Origin: Paludifilum halophilum
Lineage (GTDB): Bacteria > Bacillota > Bacilli > Thermoactinomycetales > DSM-45169
NCBI RefSeq assembly: GCF_002245355.1
Contig: NZ_NOWF01000001.1
Span: forward strand, 550,891-614,890
Direction: 5' to 3'
DNA length: 64,000 nt
Made by a program: the position numbers and the translations under genes. Shown in pieces: positions 33,676-44,074 of this stretch (position 1 is its first letter; the number at the start of each line of letters is the position of its first letter). The notes below the pieces were generated by a model that searched no databases, was not told the DNA's origin, and worked only from the letters and a program-made list of their open reading frames with translations.

Positions 33676-35139
33676 ATGACATATTCCCATTTAAATAAAC
33701 TATTGATCGGGAAACAGTGGCGGGATGGTTCCACAGGTCAAACATACAAGGTCATCAATCCTTTCAATCAAGAAACGATTGCAGAAATTACGATGGCAGA
33801 CAAAAGAGATGTGGACGAGGCCTATCACACGGCCAAAACGGTGCAGGAAGAGTGGGCAAAAACACTTCCGCAAGAAAAAAGGGCCGTCCTGGAGAAGGCT
33901 GCGGATCTCATGGAACGGCGACGGGAAGAGTTGGTTCGGTGGCTGGCTGTTGAATCGGGGAGTTCCCGATTAAAAGCCCATGTCGAAGTCGACTTTTGTA
34001 TCAGTATTATCAAAGAAGCGGCTACCTTTCCCTTTCGAATGAACGGCCGCATTGTCCCGTCGATCATTCCTGGAAAGGAAAATCGGATTTACAGAAGACC
34101 GGCAGGGGTTGTGGGAGTCATCAGCCCATGGAATTTCCCTCTGTATTTGTCCATTCGCTCAATCGCTCCCGCTTTAGGTGCCGGAAACGGGGTTGTGGTA
34201 AAGCCGCCGACCTCCACACCCATTACAGGCGGGATTCTGATCGCAAAGATCTTTGAAGAAGCTGGATTGCCTGCCGGACTCTTGAATGTCATTGTCGGCA
34301 AAAATGATGAAGTCGGCGACCCGATGGTCGTACACCCGATTCCCAGCATCATCTCTTTTACCGGATCGACAGAAGTAGGCCGAATGATCGGTGCCAAAGC
34401 GGGAGAGAAATTAAAAAGGGTGGCGCTGGAACTGGGAGGAAACAATGTATTCATCGTCCTGGATGACGCCGATATCGATCGGGCCGCTGAAGCTGCGGCA
34501 TTCGGCAAATTTATGCATCAAGGACAGATTTGTATGGCGATTAACCGAATGATCGTCGATCGTCAAGTGTATGAACCCTTTATCGAAAAACTGAAACAAA
34601 AAGTGGAAACTTTAAAAGTCGGTGATCCTCTCAAGGAAGATACCCGTATCGGCCCGTTGATCCGCCAATCTGAAGTGGATCGGATACAAAAATGGATCCA
34701 AGAGAGTAAACAGCAAGGAGCCAAAACCATTTTGGAAGGCGAAGTTCGGGGAACTCTTATGGAACCCGTTATTCTGGCCGATGTCACGAATGATATGCCC
34801 ATCGCCAAAAATGAAATCTTTGGACCGGTAGCTGCAGTGATCCCCGTCAACGGCGAAGAAGAAGCGATTCGAGTAGCTAATGACACCTCTTTCGGTTTGA
34901 GCGGTTCGATACATGCCGGAACCATTGAACGCGGCGTAAGAGTGGCCCACTTCATTGAAACCGGGATGATTCATGTCAATGACCAGCCTGTCAATGATGA
35001 ACCTGTCATCGCTTTTGGAGGAGAAAAAGACTCGGGACTGGGCCGATTTGGCGGTGAATGGGCGTTGGATGAATTTACGACTGTAAAATGGATTTCTGTT
35101 CAGGAAGAGAATCGGACCTATCCTTTTTTTAAGGATTAG
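33676..35139 (+). CDS. NAD(P)-dependent aldehyde dehydrogenase
   Basis: 487 residues. Catalytic Cys in GQICMAINR, general-base Glu in LELGGNN, cofactor loop FTGSTEVGR and PWNFPLYLS are all present. Resemblance is to the benzaldehyde/vanillin dehydrogenase-like group, but the aldehyde oxidised is unknown. ATG 33676 has GGAGG upstream; the frame is open back to 33544 without a site. GC and codon use are lower in GC than the flanking amylase and tenA genes, suggesting separate acquisition. Confidence 0.88.
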   Translation: MTYSHLNKLLIGKQWRDGSTGQTYKVINPFNQETIAEITMADKRDVDEAYHTAKTVQEEWAKTLPQEKRAVLEKAADLMERRREELVRWLAVESGSSRLKAHVEVDFCISIIKEAATFPFRMNGRIVPSIIPGKENRIYRRPAGVVGVISPWNFPLYLSIRSIAPALGAGNGVVVKPPTSTPITGGILIAKIFEEAGLPAGLLNVIVGKNDEVGDPMVVHPIPSIISFTGSTEVGRMIGAKAGEKLKRVALELGGNNVFIVLDDADIDRAAEAAAFGKFMHQGQICMAINRMIVDRQVYEPFIEKLKQKVETLKVGDPLKEDTRIGPLIRQSEVDRIQKWIQESKQQGAKTILEGEVRGTLMEPVILADVTNDMPIAKNEIFGPVAAVIPVNGEEEAIRVANDTSFGLSGSIHAGTIERGVRVAHFIETGMIHVNDQPVNDEPVIAFGGEKDSGLGRFGGEWALDEFTTVKWISVQEENRTYPFFKD

Positions 35140-35151
35140 CTCTTTCCTTTA

Positions 35152-35190
35152 CGAAAACCCCCGTTTCACCGGTTGGAAACGGGGTTTGTT
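35152..35190. terminator. Bidirectional terminator between ALDH and tenA
   Basis: Stem around CCCCGTTTC/GAAACGGGG with A run on one side. It sits between convergent genes; the U-tract is stronger on the - strand. Confidence 0.8.
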
Positions 35191-35210
35191 ACTTGCAGCG
35201 GCTTCCCATT

Positions 35211-35918
35211 CTATTCATGAGTCCCCAGAATGTCAGGAAATGGCCACGTTTCCCGACGGTAGGCCATCTCCCAAAAAAGATATTCATACTGGCTGCTGAT
35301 CAAAAAGTGATTGTGCACCCGTTGCAGTGTCTTCTCTGAAGAGGTAGCGGCCAGGGTATCCAGCGTATCGATCTGCTCTTGGACCAATTGTCCGAATTCC
35401 GGGCTTGCATAAGCTTCGATCCACTCCTCATAGACCTCCACCCCCGGTCGGGCCTTCGCCAGCCGTTGTCCGATCTCCCGGTACAGCCAATAGCAGGGCA
35501 GTAAAGCGGAGACAATCTCGATCAGACTCCCGGTATGGGCGATGGCCAGCAGATGTCGCGTATAGGCGAAAGCGGTGGGAGCCGGTTGGAAACGCTTTTG
35601 TGCCTCCGCCAGGTTGAGCCGTTGGGAAAAGCGATCGTGAAGGGCTTTTTCCACTTCATAGGTCTTTTGAACGTGTTCCGCCCACCGTTTTGTTTCGGCG
35701 AAAGTTTCCGACTTCGCCCCCGCCAGGGACTGTACCTTGGCAAAGACAGAAAGATAATACGCATCCTGCCCCAGATAGAAAATGAAAGAGTCCAGAGGAA
35801 GGCTCCCCTGAGCAACCCCGAGAATAAAGGGATGTTCGAAACTCTTTTGCCAGGCGATATCCGCCTCCCGACGCAGCCGCTCGCTGAGCCGATCCTTGAC
35901 GGTTTCCGGTTGATTCAT
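35211..35918 (-). CDS. tenA: TenA family aminopyrimidine aminohydrolase
   Basis: 235 residues, all helical. TenA salvages 4-amino-5-aminomethyl pyrimidine from degraded thiamine. Family marks are HPFILGVAQGSLPLDSFIFYLGQDAYYL, the Cys in LLPCYWLYREIG (active site), and YASPEFGQLV. ATG 35918 follows GGAGGAG; the frame upstream enters the riboswitch. It stands alone without other thi genes, so it is a solitary thiamine-salvage gene under a TPP riboswitch. Confidence 0.92.
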   Translation of the reverse strand: MNQPETVKDRLSERLRREADIAWQKSFEHPFILGVAQGSLPLDSFIFYLGQDAYYLSVFAKVQSLAGAKSETFAETKRWAEHVQKTYEVEKALHDRFSQRLNLAEAQKRFQPAPTAFAYTRHLLAIAHTGSLIEIVSALLPCYWLYREIGQRLAKARPGVEVYEEWIEAYASPEFGQLVQEQIDTLDTLAATSSEKTLQRVHNHFLISSQYEYLFWEMAYRRETWPFPDILGTHE

Positions 35919-35937
35919 CCTTTTCTCCTCCCCATGT

Positions 35938-36090
35938 AAAAACCGCTTCCGAAAATGGAAGCGGTCCTGTTTGAATGTCCTCGATATGCAGACCACTTCC
36001 CTACGCCGGTACGAACCGGATCAGGTCAAAAGGGTTGAAGAGTTCACCTCTTCTCTCAGCCGCATACGGCACCCCCAGCGGTTGGATGAA
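35938..36090 (-). promoter_or_regulatory. TPP riboswitch with terminator, upstream of tenA
   Basis: The - strand reads GGGGGTGCC (36068-36076), GGCTGAGA, ACCC, GACCTGATCCGG and CGTAGGGAAG (near 35996-36006), the conserved THI-box order. A hairpin ACCGCTTCC/GGAAGCGGT with T5 (35938-35965) lies between aptamer and tenA start. Thiamine pyrophosphate should favour termination. Confidence 0.93.
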
Positions 36091-36185
36091 GTTGAACCGA
36101 TTATATCAAAGGGAAGTAGAAACATCCAGCCGTCACTCGATCAGATCGATAAAAACAGACCGGGTTTCCCCGGTCTGTTCATTCA

Positions 36186-36325
36186 CTAGAAGCCTTATGA
36201 TCGAGCACGTTCTTGACGGGTCAAGATTTTGGGTTCCACACTCTGTTTCGTTGTTCTTACAAGCCAACAGCTCTCCGTATGAAACCCCAATCTCCCGAAA
36301 ACGGGCTTTTTCACAACGCTTCCAG
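36186..36325. mobile_element. Hairpin MITE, copy 2
   Basis: 140 bp, same ends and interior as copy 1 at 17754-17892. The right terminus has changed CTAG to CCAG. Located between the TPP riboswitch and yajC, ten bases after the yajC stop codon. No ORF and no clear target duplication. Confidence 0.8.
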
Positions 36326-36334
36326 AAGCCGACC

Positions 36335-36655
36335 TCACTTCTCGTCCTTGTCCTTCTCCTCTTTCTTGTCTTCCTCGTTTTTCTTCTCTCCCCCGTCGGA
36401 ATTAACGACGGCGTTGACAGAGGAACGCTCAAATACCAGGCGGGTGGTATCGTTTACTTTCAGAGTGATCCGCTCGTCGTTCAAATCCATAATCGTTCCG
36501 TGAATTCCGCCAATCGTAATCACCTTATCCCCTTTTTTCAGGGCTGCCAGCATGGCATTCCTTTCTTTGGCACGCTTCTGTTGCGGGCGGAGCAACAGAA
36601 AGTAGAAGATGGCAAAGATCAGGATCAAAGGGAGAAACTGTACAAAAGCATCCAT
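36335..36655 (-). CDS. yajC: Preprotein translocase subunit YajC
   Basis: 106 residues: one N-terminal helix (FVQFLPLILIFAIFYFLLLRPQQKR) and a small soluble domain (AALKKGDKVITIGGIHGTIMDL). It associates with SecDF. An ATG at 36679 precedes the ribosome site AAGGAGG, which points to ATG 36655. The C-terminal tail is long and Lys/Glu-rich. It follows tgt, as in B. subtilis. Confidence 0.92.
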   Translation of the reverse strand: MDAFVQFLPLILIFAIFYFLLLRPQQKRAKERNAMLAALKKGDKVITIGGIHGTIMDLNDERITLKVNDTTRLVFERSSVNAVVNSDGGEKKNEEDKKEEKDKDEK

Positions 36656-36712
36656 CTGTTTTCCTCCTTGGGTATTCATGTTTTTTATACAAGGTTTGCC
36701 GAAATCACAGTG

Positions 36713-37864
<1,152 letters not shown>

Positions 37865-37967
37865 CTACTCGTACCATTATACCTTAGGACCTATCCCGGT
37901 TAAACCTATAAACCTATTGAAAAATCGCCAATCTGTTACAAAGGGGTGAACGGAAAGCTCACCCGAT

Positions 37968-39002
37968 TTAGAGGATGAGCATCGCATCTCCAAAACTGAA
38001 AAAACGGTACCGCTCTTCCACCGCTTTCCGATAAGCCCGTAAAATCAGTTCCCGGGTAGCAAAAGCACTCACCATCATTAACAAAGTCGACTGAGGGAGA
38101 TGAAAATTGGTTAATATCGCATCGACGGCACGGTAGGTATAACCCGGATAGATGAAGATATCCGTCCAGCCGTTGCAGGGACGAATCTCGCCAAACCGGC
38201 GGTGGACGGTTTCCAGGGTGCGAACGGAGGTAGTCCCCACAGCGATGACTCGTCGCCCCTCCCTTTTTGCCCGCCGGATCTTTTGGGCACTCTCCCCACC
38301 CAGTTCATAATATTCGGCATGCATCCGGTGTTCCTCCACCCGCTCCGCCGTCACGGGTCGAAAGGTACCCAAGCCGACATGGAGAGTCAGGGAAGCGACC
38401 TCGACTCCCTCCTGTTCCACTTGTTTTAACAGCTCCGGTGTAAAGTGCAAACCCGCCGTGGGAGCGGCGGCGGATCCCAGACGGCGGGAGTAGACGGTCT
38501 GATACCGCTCCGGCTCCTCCAGCTTTTCGCGGATATATGGAGGTAAAGGCATCTCACCCAATTCATTCAAGAGCGATTCGAGATCGTCCACATCGTACTC
38601 CAGACGAAAAATGCGGCCGCCGGCCACCTCCGATTCTTCTTCTGCCACCGCCTTTAGTTTCCCCTCGCCAAAATCGACCACAGTCCCTTTTTTGATCCGT
38701 TTAGCCGGTTTCACCAAGGTTTCCCACCGGTCTTTTCCCAGGGGATTGAGGAGCAGGATCTCAATTCGGGCCCCCGTCTCCTCTTTCCGCCCGATCAAGC
38801 GGGAAGGGCGAACCCGGGTATCATTCAATACCAGCACATCTCCGGGCCGCAGATACTCCGGCAAATCAGTAAACCGGCGATGAGCGATCATTTCCTCCGC
38901 GCGATCCACCACCATCAACCGGGATCCGGATCGCTCCGGAGCAGGGTGTTGGGCAATCAATTCCTCCGGCAAATCGAATTGAAACAAGGATACGTCCATC
39001 AT
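37968..39002 (-). CDS. queA: S-adenosylmethionine:tRNA ribosyltransferase-isomerase
   Basis: 344 residues. It converts preQ1 in tRNA to epoxyqueuosine using SAM. Family marks are [50 protein letters not shown] and [13 protein letters not shown]. The start is ATGATG after AAAGGAGG. It precedes tgt; other queuosine genes are outside the window. Confidence 0.95.
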   Translation of the reverse strand: MMDVSLFQFDLPEELIAQHPAPERSGSRLMVVDRAEEMIAHRRFTDLPEYLRPGDVLVLNDTRVRPSRLIGRKEETGARIEILLLNPLGKDRWETLVKPAKRIKKGTVVDFGEGKLKAVAEEESEVAGGRIFRLEYDVDDLESLLNELGEMPLPPYIREKLEEPERYQTVYSRRLGSAAAPTAGLHFTPELLKQVEQEGVEVASLTLHVGLGTFRPVTAERVEEHRMHAEYYELGGESAQKIRRAKREGRRVIAVGTTSVRTLETVHRRFGEIRPCNGWTDIFIYPGYTYRAVDAILTNFHLPQSTLLMMVSAFATRELILRAYRKAVEERYRFFSFGDAMLIL

Positions 39003-39051
39003 AATTCCTCCTTTCTAATGATCCCGTTCCTGCCACAAAAAACGCCCGCCC

Positions 39052-39270
39052 CTACCGGAACAGGCGAATCAAGTACAAAATCAGCGACAAAACAACGCTG
39101 ATCACGATACTGGTCACGACGGGAAAGTAAAACTTAAAATTCTCCTTTTCAATGACGATGTCTCCCGGCAGGCGCCCCAGGTTGAAAAAGCGGCCCCCCA
39201 CCTGCCAAATCAGGCCGATGACAACCAGAATGACACCCGCCACAATTAGGAGTTTAGGAATCTGGCTCAT
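39052..39270 (-). CDS. DUF2905 family membrane protein
   Basis: 72 residues: helix, a conserved central [25 protein letters not shown], then a second helix. This is the typical DUF2905 form found beside ruvB in many Bacillota. Its ATG at 39270 overlaps the ruvB stop (ATGA), so it is co-translated. Function unknown. Confidence 0.88.
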   Translation of the reverse strand: MSQIPKLLIVAGVILVVIGLIWQVGGRFFNLGRLPGDIVIEKENFKFYFPVVTSIVISVVLSLILYLIRLFR

Positions 39271-40268
39271 GGCGGCATCTCCACTCCAAAATGTTGATAG
39301 CAACGCGATGTCACCATCCGCCCCCGAGGCGTTCGCTGCAGGAACCCGATCTGAAGCAAATAAGGCTCATAAACATCCTCCACCGTATGAGACTCCTCGC
39401 CGATGGCGGCGGCGATCGTCTCCAATCCGACGGGACCGCCGCGGAAATGCTCCATGATCGACCGGAGCAACTTGTGATCCACCTGGTCCAATCCCAGTTT
39501 ATCCACCTGAATCCGGTCTAATGCGTCCCGAGCGGTCTCCGGGGTGATCACACCGTCTCCCTGAACCTGCACAAAATCCCGCACCCTTTTTAAAAGGCGA
39601 TTGGCCACCCGGGGAGTGCCTCGGGCACGGCGGGCGATCTCATGCGCCCCTTCTTCCCGGGTGGTGACTTGCAACAGATCCGCCGACCGGGACACGATAA
39701 AGGTGAGCTCCTCTTCTGTGTAGTATTCCAGCCGGGTAACAACACCGAACCGATCCCGCAGCGGAGAAGACAGGGAGCCCGCACGGGTCGTCGCCCCCAC
39801 CAGGGTGAAGGGCGGTAAGTCCAGCCGAACGGACCGGGCACTGGGCCCTTTGCCAATGACGATATCCAAGGCGAAATCCTCCATCGCCGGATAAAGAACT
39901 TCCTCCACACTCCGGTTCAACCGATGGATCTCATCGATAAACAACAGGTCCCCCTGTTGCAAATTGGTCAGAATCGCCGCCAAATCCCCGGGACGCTCAA
40001 TAGCCGGGCCCGAGGTGGTGCGCAATTGAACCCCCAGTTCATTGGCGATAATGTGAGACAAAGTGGTTTTCCCCAGCCCCGGAGGGCCGTACAGGAGTAC
40101 GTGATCCAGTGTTTCCCGGCGCATCTTGGCCGCCTCTATGTATACCTTCAAGTTCTCCTTCGCCCGGGATTGGCCGATATATTCGCTTAAATACCGAGGG
40201 CGCAGGCTGAATTCCACTGTTTCCTCATCTACCGATGACAGATGGGAAGAAATGATCCGCTCTTCCAT
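39267..40268 (-). CDS. ruvB: Holliday junction helicase motor RuvB
   Basis: 333 residues. Walker [12 protein letters not shown], Walker [11 protein letters not shown], sensor GATTRAGSL and the arginine-finger region RDRFGV are visible; the C-terminal winged helix ends PRGRM. It drives branch migration with RuvA. ATG 40268 lies twelve bases after the ruvA stop. Start matches family (N-terminal EERIISS). Confidence 0.96.
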   Translation of the reverse strand: MEERIISSHLSSVDEETVEFSLRPRYLSEYIGQSRAKENLKVYIEAAKMRRETLDHVLLYGPPGLGKTTLSHIIANELGVQLRTTSGPAIERPGDLAAILTNLQQGDLLFIDEIHRLNRSVEEVLYPAMEDFALDIVIGKGPSARSVRLDLPPFTLVGATTRAGSLSSPLRDRFGVVTRLEYYTEEELTFIVSRSADLLQVTTREEGAHEIARRARGTPRVANRLLKRVRDFVQVQGDGVITPETARDALDRIQVDKLGLDQVDHKLLRSIMEHFRGGPVGLETIAAAIGEESHTVEDVYEPYLLQIGFLQRTPRGRMVTSRCYQHFGVEMPP

Positions 40269-40280
40269 CCCGCATCCCCC

Positions 40281-40904
40281 CTACTTTTTCATGGAAACCT
40301 GCAGGGCACGGCGAATCCAATCATCCAGGCCGGGTTCCGTTTCACCGAAAGCTTCCCTCGCTGTCTCTACAGCCCTGGAAGCTTCCTCTTCATTATATCC
40401 CAGGGTTTTCAGGGCTTCAATCGCCTCCGCCGACACGGATGAGGCAGAGAGAGACGAATTTGCGGATGCTGATTCCGCGTTCTCTCCTGTCAGGATGCGA
40501 TTCCAACCGGCCTTTTCCAGCTTGTCTTTCAGATCCAGGACAATGCGTTGGGCTGTCTTTTTTCCGATCCCGGGCAGTTGGGTCAAAAACCGCAGATCCT
40601 CCCGCTGCACCGCCTCCGCCAACGAGGCGGGAGAACCCGCTCCGGTGATCGACAACGCCACTTTGGGACCGATCCCGGATACCTCCAACAGCAGGCGAAA
40701 CAGGTCCCGCACTTCCGGTTCGCGAAAACCGTACAACGTCAAAGAATCCTCCCGCACCACCTGATGCGTAAACACGCGGGACGTCTCTCCATCCTCCCAT
40801 TGAAACGGATGGGTACAGAAGATCCGGTATCCGACACCGCCGGTTTGCAACACCAGATAATCGACGGCCCGATAAGCGATGGTTCCCTCGATAAAATCGA
40901 TCAT
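40281..40904 (-). CDS. ruvA: Holliday junction branch migration protein RuvA
   Basis: 207 residues in three domains: OB fold (MIDFIEGTIAYRAVDYLVLQ), two helix-hairpin-helix motifs (LLEVSGIGPKVALSI, LTQLPGIGKKTAQRIVLDL) and the RuvB-binding C-terminal domain after an Ala/Ser linker. The start overlaps the ruvC stop by four bases (ATGA). Confidence 0.95.
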   Translation of the reverse strand: MIDFIEGTIAYRAVDYLVLQTGGVGYRIFCTHPFQWEDGETSRVFTHQVVREDSLTLYGFREPEVRDLFRLLLEVSGIGPKVALSITGAGSPASLAEAVQREDLRFLTQLPGIGKKTAQRIVLDLKDKLEKAGWNRILTGENAESASANSSLSASSVSAEAIEALKTLGYNEEEASRAVETAREAFGETEPGLDDWIRRALQVSMKK

Positions 40905-41407
40905 TGGCCGAGCCTCCTTGATCCCAAACGTGCGGTAAAGGTCGTGGAATGCGCCTGACAGATCGCCACTCCCAAGGCATCCGCCACATCATCAGGCTTC
41001 GGGATATCCGGCAGAGACAGGATCATCCGCACCATCTCCTGAATCTGCTTTTTCTGTGCCTGACCATAGCCCACCACTGCCATTTTCACCTGCAGCGGTG
41101 TATATTCGGTAATGACCGCTCCCGCCTCCTCAGAGGCCAACATCACCACTCCCCGGGCCTGCCCCACCGTAAAGGCCGTCGTCACATTCCGATTGAAAAA
41201 CAGCTTTTCAATCGCCACCACATCCGGCTGAAAACGCCGAAACAGCTCCGTGCTGGCATCGTATATCTGTTTTAACCGGGTCGCCGTCGCCGTTTTGGCG
41301 GGGGTTTGAATACTTCCGTAATCCACGACCTTCAATTGATTCCCCCGCTGGTCGATCACTCCGTAACCGACGATCGCAATCCCCGGATCGATGCCCAAAA
41401 TTCTCAC
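40901..41407 (-). CDS. ruvC: Crossover junction endodeoxyribonuclease RuvC
   Basis: 168 residues. RNase-H-like nuclease resolving Holliday junctions. First acidic residue in ILGIDPGIAIVGYGV, then VAIEKLFFNRNVTTAF, and the late Asp pair in PDDVADALGVAICQ. GTG 41407 has GGGAGGGG upstream. ruvC-ruvA-ruvB form one unit; B. subtilis itself lacks ruvC and uses RecU, so this organism differs from it. Confidence 0.95.
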   Translation of the reverse strand: MRILGIDPGIAIVGYGVIDQRGNQLKVVDYGSIQTPAKTATATRLKQIYDASTELFRRFQPDVVAIEKLFFNRNVTTAFTVGQARGVVMLASEEAGAVITEYTPLQVKMAVVGYGQAQKKQIQEMVRMILSLPDIPKPDDVADALGVAICQAHSTTFTARLGSRRLGQ

Positions 41408-41470
41408 CTCGTCCCCTCCCTATTCCGAACATTTATTCTCTATCGACTGATTATATCACAAGATCAACGG

Positions 41471-41600
41471 CTAGAAGGCTTGTGATTTAGCACGTTCCTA
41501 CCGGATCAGGGTTGGGTTTTTACACTCCGTTTCGTTGGCTGAGTGCCAAGGATTTTCGCGCTCCCCTGGTCCCCTATCGGAAACAGAAACCGGATGTAGC
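41471..41600. mobile_element. Hairpin MITE, decayed copy 3
   Basis: The left end CTAGAAGGCTTGTGATTTAGCACGTTC and interior ACACTCCGTTTCGTTG match copies 1 and 2, but the right half has drifted and no CTAG terminus is found. With a non-coding flank it fills most of the 300-base gap between ruvC and the lipoprotein gene. Confidence 0.6.
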
Positions 41601-41710
41601 ATCTACAGCCTTAAAAACGAGTCTTCGATCGCTTCTCCCATGTATGGAGGGATTCAAATCACAGCAAAATAACGGAAGGAACGATACCCATCAGCTAAGG
41701 GGTGAACGCC

Positions 41711-42211
41711 ATGAAAAACCGTCCTCCCGCTTCCACGCCCTTCCTTCTCATCGCTCTCCTCTGCTTCCTTTTCACCGGATGCGGAAACGAAAACCTGTCC
41801 GGTGCCGAAGAAGCGGCCGTTCAATTTTATAAATCCGTTTGGGTCGAAGGGAACAAGGATCAAGCCCAACGAATGATGATGCAACCCAATCGGACCGATG
41901 AGTTGGATGCCCGGATGGAAGACCTCCGTCTGGAGCGAACGTCCAACCCCGCTCTTCAAAAAAACCCCTCGATTCTGGTCGTCGAGTCGCCGACCGATCC
42001 ACAAGTGGGCGATAAAAAGATTCTGATCCACCGTCCCGCAGACAAAAAGGATTATAAAATCTGGATGCGAAAAGAAGGATGGAACTGGAAAGTAATCAAA
42101 TTCCAAGGAAACTATGATCCCCATTCTGGGGGTTACATCAGCAATGACGCCTATCAACGCCTGGTCCATGAATTTCCGGGTCTTCGGTGGAAACGGGTAA
42201 ACCGCCCTTGA
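41711..42211 (+). CDS. Putative lipoprotein, DUF4878-like
   Basis: 166 residues. Signal with lipobox LFTGC at about residue 19. The mature part starts with EEAAVQFYKSVWVEGNKDQA and ends with KIWMRKEGWNWKVIKFQG, the cone-shaped NTF2-like layout of small envelope lipoproteins such as DUF4878. ATG 41711 follows AAGGGGTG. It is transcribed away from ruvC. B. subtilis has bofC near here, but this sequence does not look like BofC. Confidence 0.65.
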   Translation: MKNRPPASTPFLLIALLCFLFTGCGNENLSGAEEAAVQFYKSVWVEGNKDQAQRMMMQPNRTDELDARMEDLRLERTSNPALQKNPSILVVESPTDPQVGDKKILIHRPADKKDYKIWMRKEGWNWKVIKFQGNYDPHSGGYISNDAYQRLVHEFPGLRWKRVNRP

Positions 42212-42445
42212 GCCCGGCGCATGTCTGATCATGAGCTCCCCTGAATAATAGCGAGACCTGTAAAGATATAAGATCTGTCCGCTCCGAAACGATCCGCTCG
42301 GCGCGGACAAAACTCGCTATCAGCTTCAACCGTTTTGCCTGTTTTCCTCGAATAAAAACGATATACTTATCAACGGGATCATTTGCAGAAAGTGGTTGGC
42401 CTGCCGGTCGATTTGGAGGGGACGGACTTCACATCCTCGCTTTGC

Positions 42446-42474
42446 TTGACAAATGTTCTTTTTTACATTTGAAT
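42446..42474 (+). promoter_or_regulatory. SigmaA-type promoter of the thioesterase gene
   Basis: Perfect TTGACA (42446-42451), a 17-base spacer and TTGAAT (42469-42474). The rest of the 340-base gap 42212-42552 shows no gene. Confidence 0.65.
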
Positions 42475-42552
42475 CTGTTGGGGATACCGTAAAAGGTAGA
42501 ACAAAATTACAGTTGGATGAAAACCAAAAAAATAAAAGGAGGATCCTCAAGG

Positions 42553-43071
42553 ATGGAACCCGTTCCCGCCCGACAATCCCGTACGACCAAAACAGCGCAC
42601 GTACTTCCTCCGGATACCAACCATCACGGAACCATGTTCGGCGGCAAAGTGAGCGCCTATATTGATGAAGTCGCCGCCATTGCCGCCGCTCGTCACTCCA
42701 GACGTCCGGTGGTGACCGCTTCGATGGACTCCATCGATTTCCTTAATCCGATTCGTCTGGGAGACGCCGTCACCGTGGAAGGAGTGGTCTCCTGGTGCGG
42801 CCGATCGTCGATGGAAGTGTTCGTCAAGGTGACCTCGGAAAACCTGGCCACCGGTGAAAGGCAATTAACGACCACCTCCTTCCTGACCATGGTCGCTCTC
42901 GATGAGGAGGGAAAATCCGCCCCCGTTCCCCAGGTGATTCCGGAAACCGAGGAGGAGAAGTTTCTGCACGATGCCGCCCCTAATCGTCGGGAGGCACGGA
43001 AAAATCGAAAAAAACGGTTGGCCGCGCTTCAACGGGCCAACGACTACCTCCCCGAAAACCACAAATTGTAA
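42553..43071 (+). CDS. Acyl-CoA thioesterase, YkhA-type hotdog
   Basis: 172 residues. Hotdog fold with HHGTMFGGKVSAYIDEVAAIAAARHS (active-site Asp in the helix) and MDSIDFLNPIRLGDAV. Cleaves fatty acyl-CoA to free acid and CoA; chain length is unknown. ATG 42553 is preceded by AAAAGGAGG. The C-terminus is basic and extended. Own promoter and terminator make it monocistronic. Confidence 0.88.
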   Translation: MEPVPARQSRTTKTAHVLPPDTNHHGTMFGGKVSAYIDEVAAIAAARHSRRPVVTASMDSIDFLNPIRLGDAVTVEGVVSWCGRSSMEVFVKVTSENLATGERQLTTTSFLTMVALDEEGKSAPVPQVIPETEEEKFLHDAAPNRREARKNRKKRLAALQRANDYLPENHKL

Positions 43072-43107
43072 AAAAAGATGAGCCCGTATTCTCGGGCTCA
43101 TCTTTTT
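43071..43107. terminator. Bidirectional terminator
   Basis: Perfect stem GATGAGCCCG (43077-43086) with CGGGCTCATC (43093-43102), A6 before and T5 after. It sits between the convergent thioesterase and yebC genes. Confidence 0.92.
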
Positions 43108-43142
43108 AAAAGATTCCTTTTTTCATAAGGATGGCCCCTGGG

Positions 43143-43901
43143 TCAGGATGAACGGTCGTAATTTTCCAATTCCCGGTCATCCATGTCGAAATTGGCATAC
43201 ACGTTTTGGACATCATCGTGATCTTCAAGGGATTCCATCAAAGCCAACATCTTCGGAACATCCTCACCGGTGAGATCGACCGTATTGGAAGGAAGCATCG
43301 TCACTTCCGCCGTGGAAAATCGAAAGCCCCGTTCTTCCAAAGCATTTTTTACATCCTCAAAGGTATCCGGTGATGTAAGAACCTCAAAAGATTCATCCAG
43401 GGCTTCAAAATCCTCCGCTCCGGCTTCCAATGCCTCCATCATCACATCGTCTTCCTCGAACTTCGTCGAATGACGATCGATGCGCAACAGCCCTTTCCGC
43501 TCGAACATCCAGGCGACACAGCCCGCTTCGCCCAAATTGCCGTTCCGCTTATTGAAAATATGGCGGACATCCGCAGCAGTCCGGTTACGGTTATCCGTAA
43601 GGGCTTCAATCATGACAGCGGCTCCTCCCGGACCGTATCCCTCATAGGTGACTGATTCGTAGTGACTGCCCCCTTCTTCACCGGTCCCTTTCTTGATCGC
43701 CCGTTCAATGTTTTCGTTGGGCATGTTTTGGGAACGGGCTTTGGAAATGGCCAGGCGAAGCTTTTGATTGGTATCGGGATCACCGCCGTCACGGGCGGCC
43801 ACGGTGATCTCCCGGGACAGCTTGGCGAAGATTTTCCCCCGCAGGGCATCTTGGCGCCCCTTTCGATGCTGGATGTTCTTCCATTTGGAATGACCCGCCA
43901 T
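43143..43901 (-). CDS. yebC: YebC/PmpR (TACO1-like) regulator
   Basis: 252 residues. MAGHSKWKNIQHRKGRQDA, KARSQNMPNENIERAIKKG and YEGYGPGGAAVMIEALTDN are diagnostic. YebC proteins regulate transcription in some bacteria and relieve ribosome stalling in others. ATG 43901 with GAGGTG upstream; 31 further upstream codons lack a site. In B. subtilis yrbC of this family lies near safA and ruvA, as here. Confidence 0.93.
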   Translation of the reverse strand: MAGHSKWKNIQHRKGRQDALRGKIFAKLSREITVAARDGGDPDTNQKLRLAISKARSQNMPNENIERAIKKGTGEEGGSHYESVTYEGYGPGGAAVMIEALTDNRNRTAADVRHIFNKRNGNLGEAGCVAWMFERKGLLRIDRHSTKFEEDDVMMEALEAGAEDFEALDESFEVLTSPDTFEDVKNALEERGFRFSTAEVTMLPSNTVDLTGEDVPKMLALMESLEDHDDVQNVYANFDMDDRELENYDRSS

Positions 43902-44074
43902 CTGCTGATCACCTCTTCCTTCGTGAAACACCAAAAGATCCACCTGCTCCATAATGGCAAGGCGGATCCTTTCCATGCTCCACAGATTTTTCATTACCTG
44001 CTCCTATACCGGAGAATTCGGAGCCGGACCCACTCTCATGAGATCATTTTCATGATACCATAAGCCCGGTGCTT

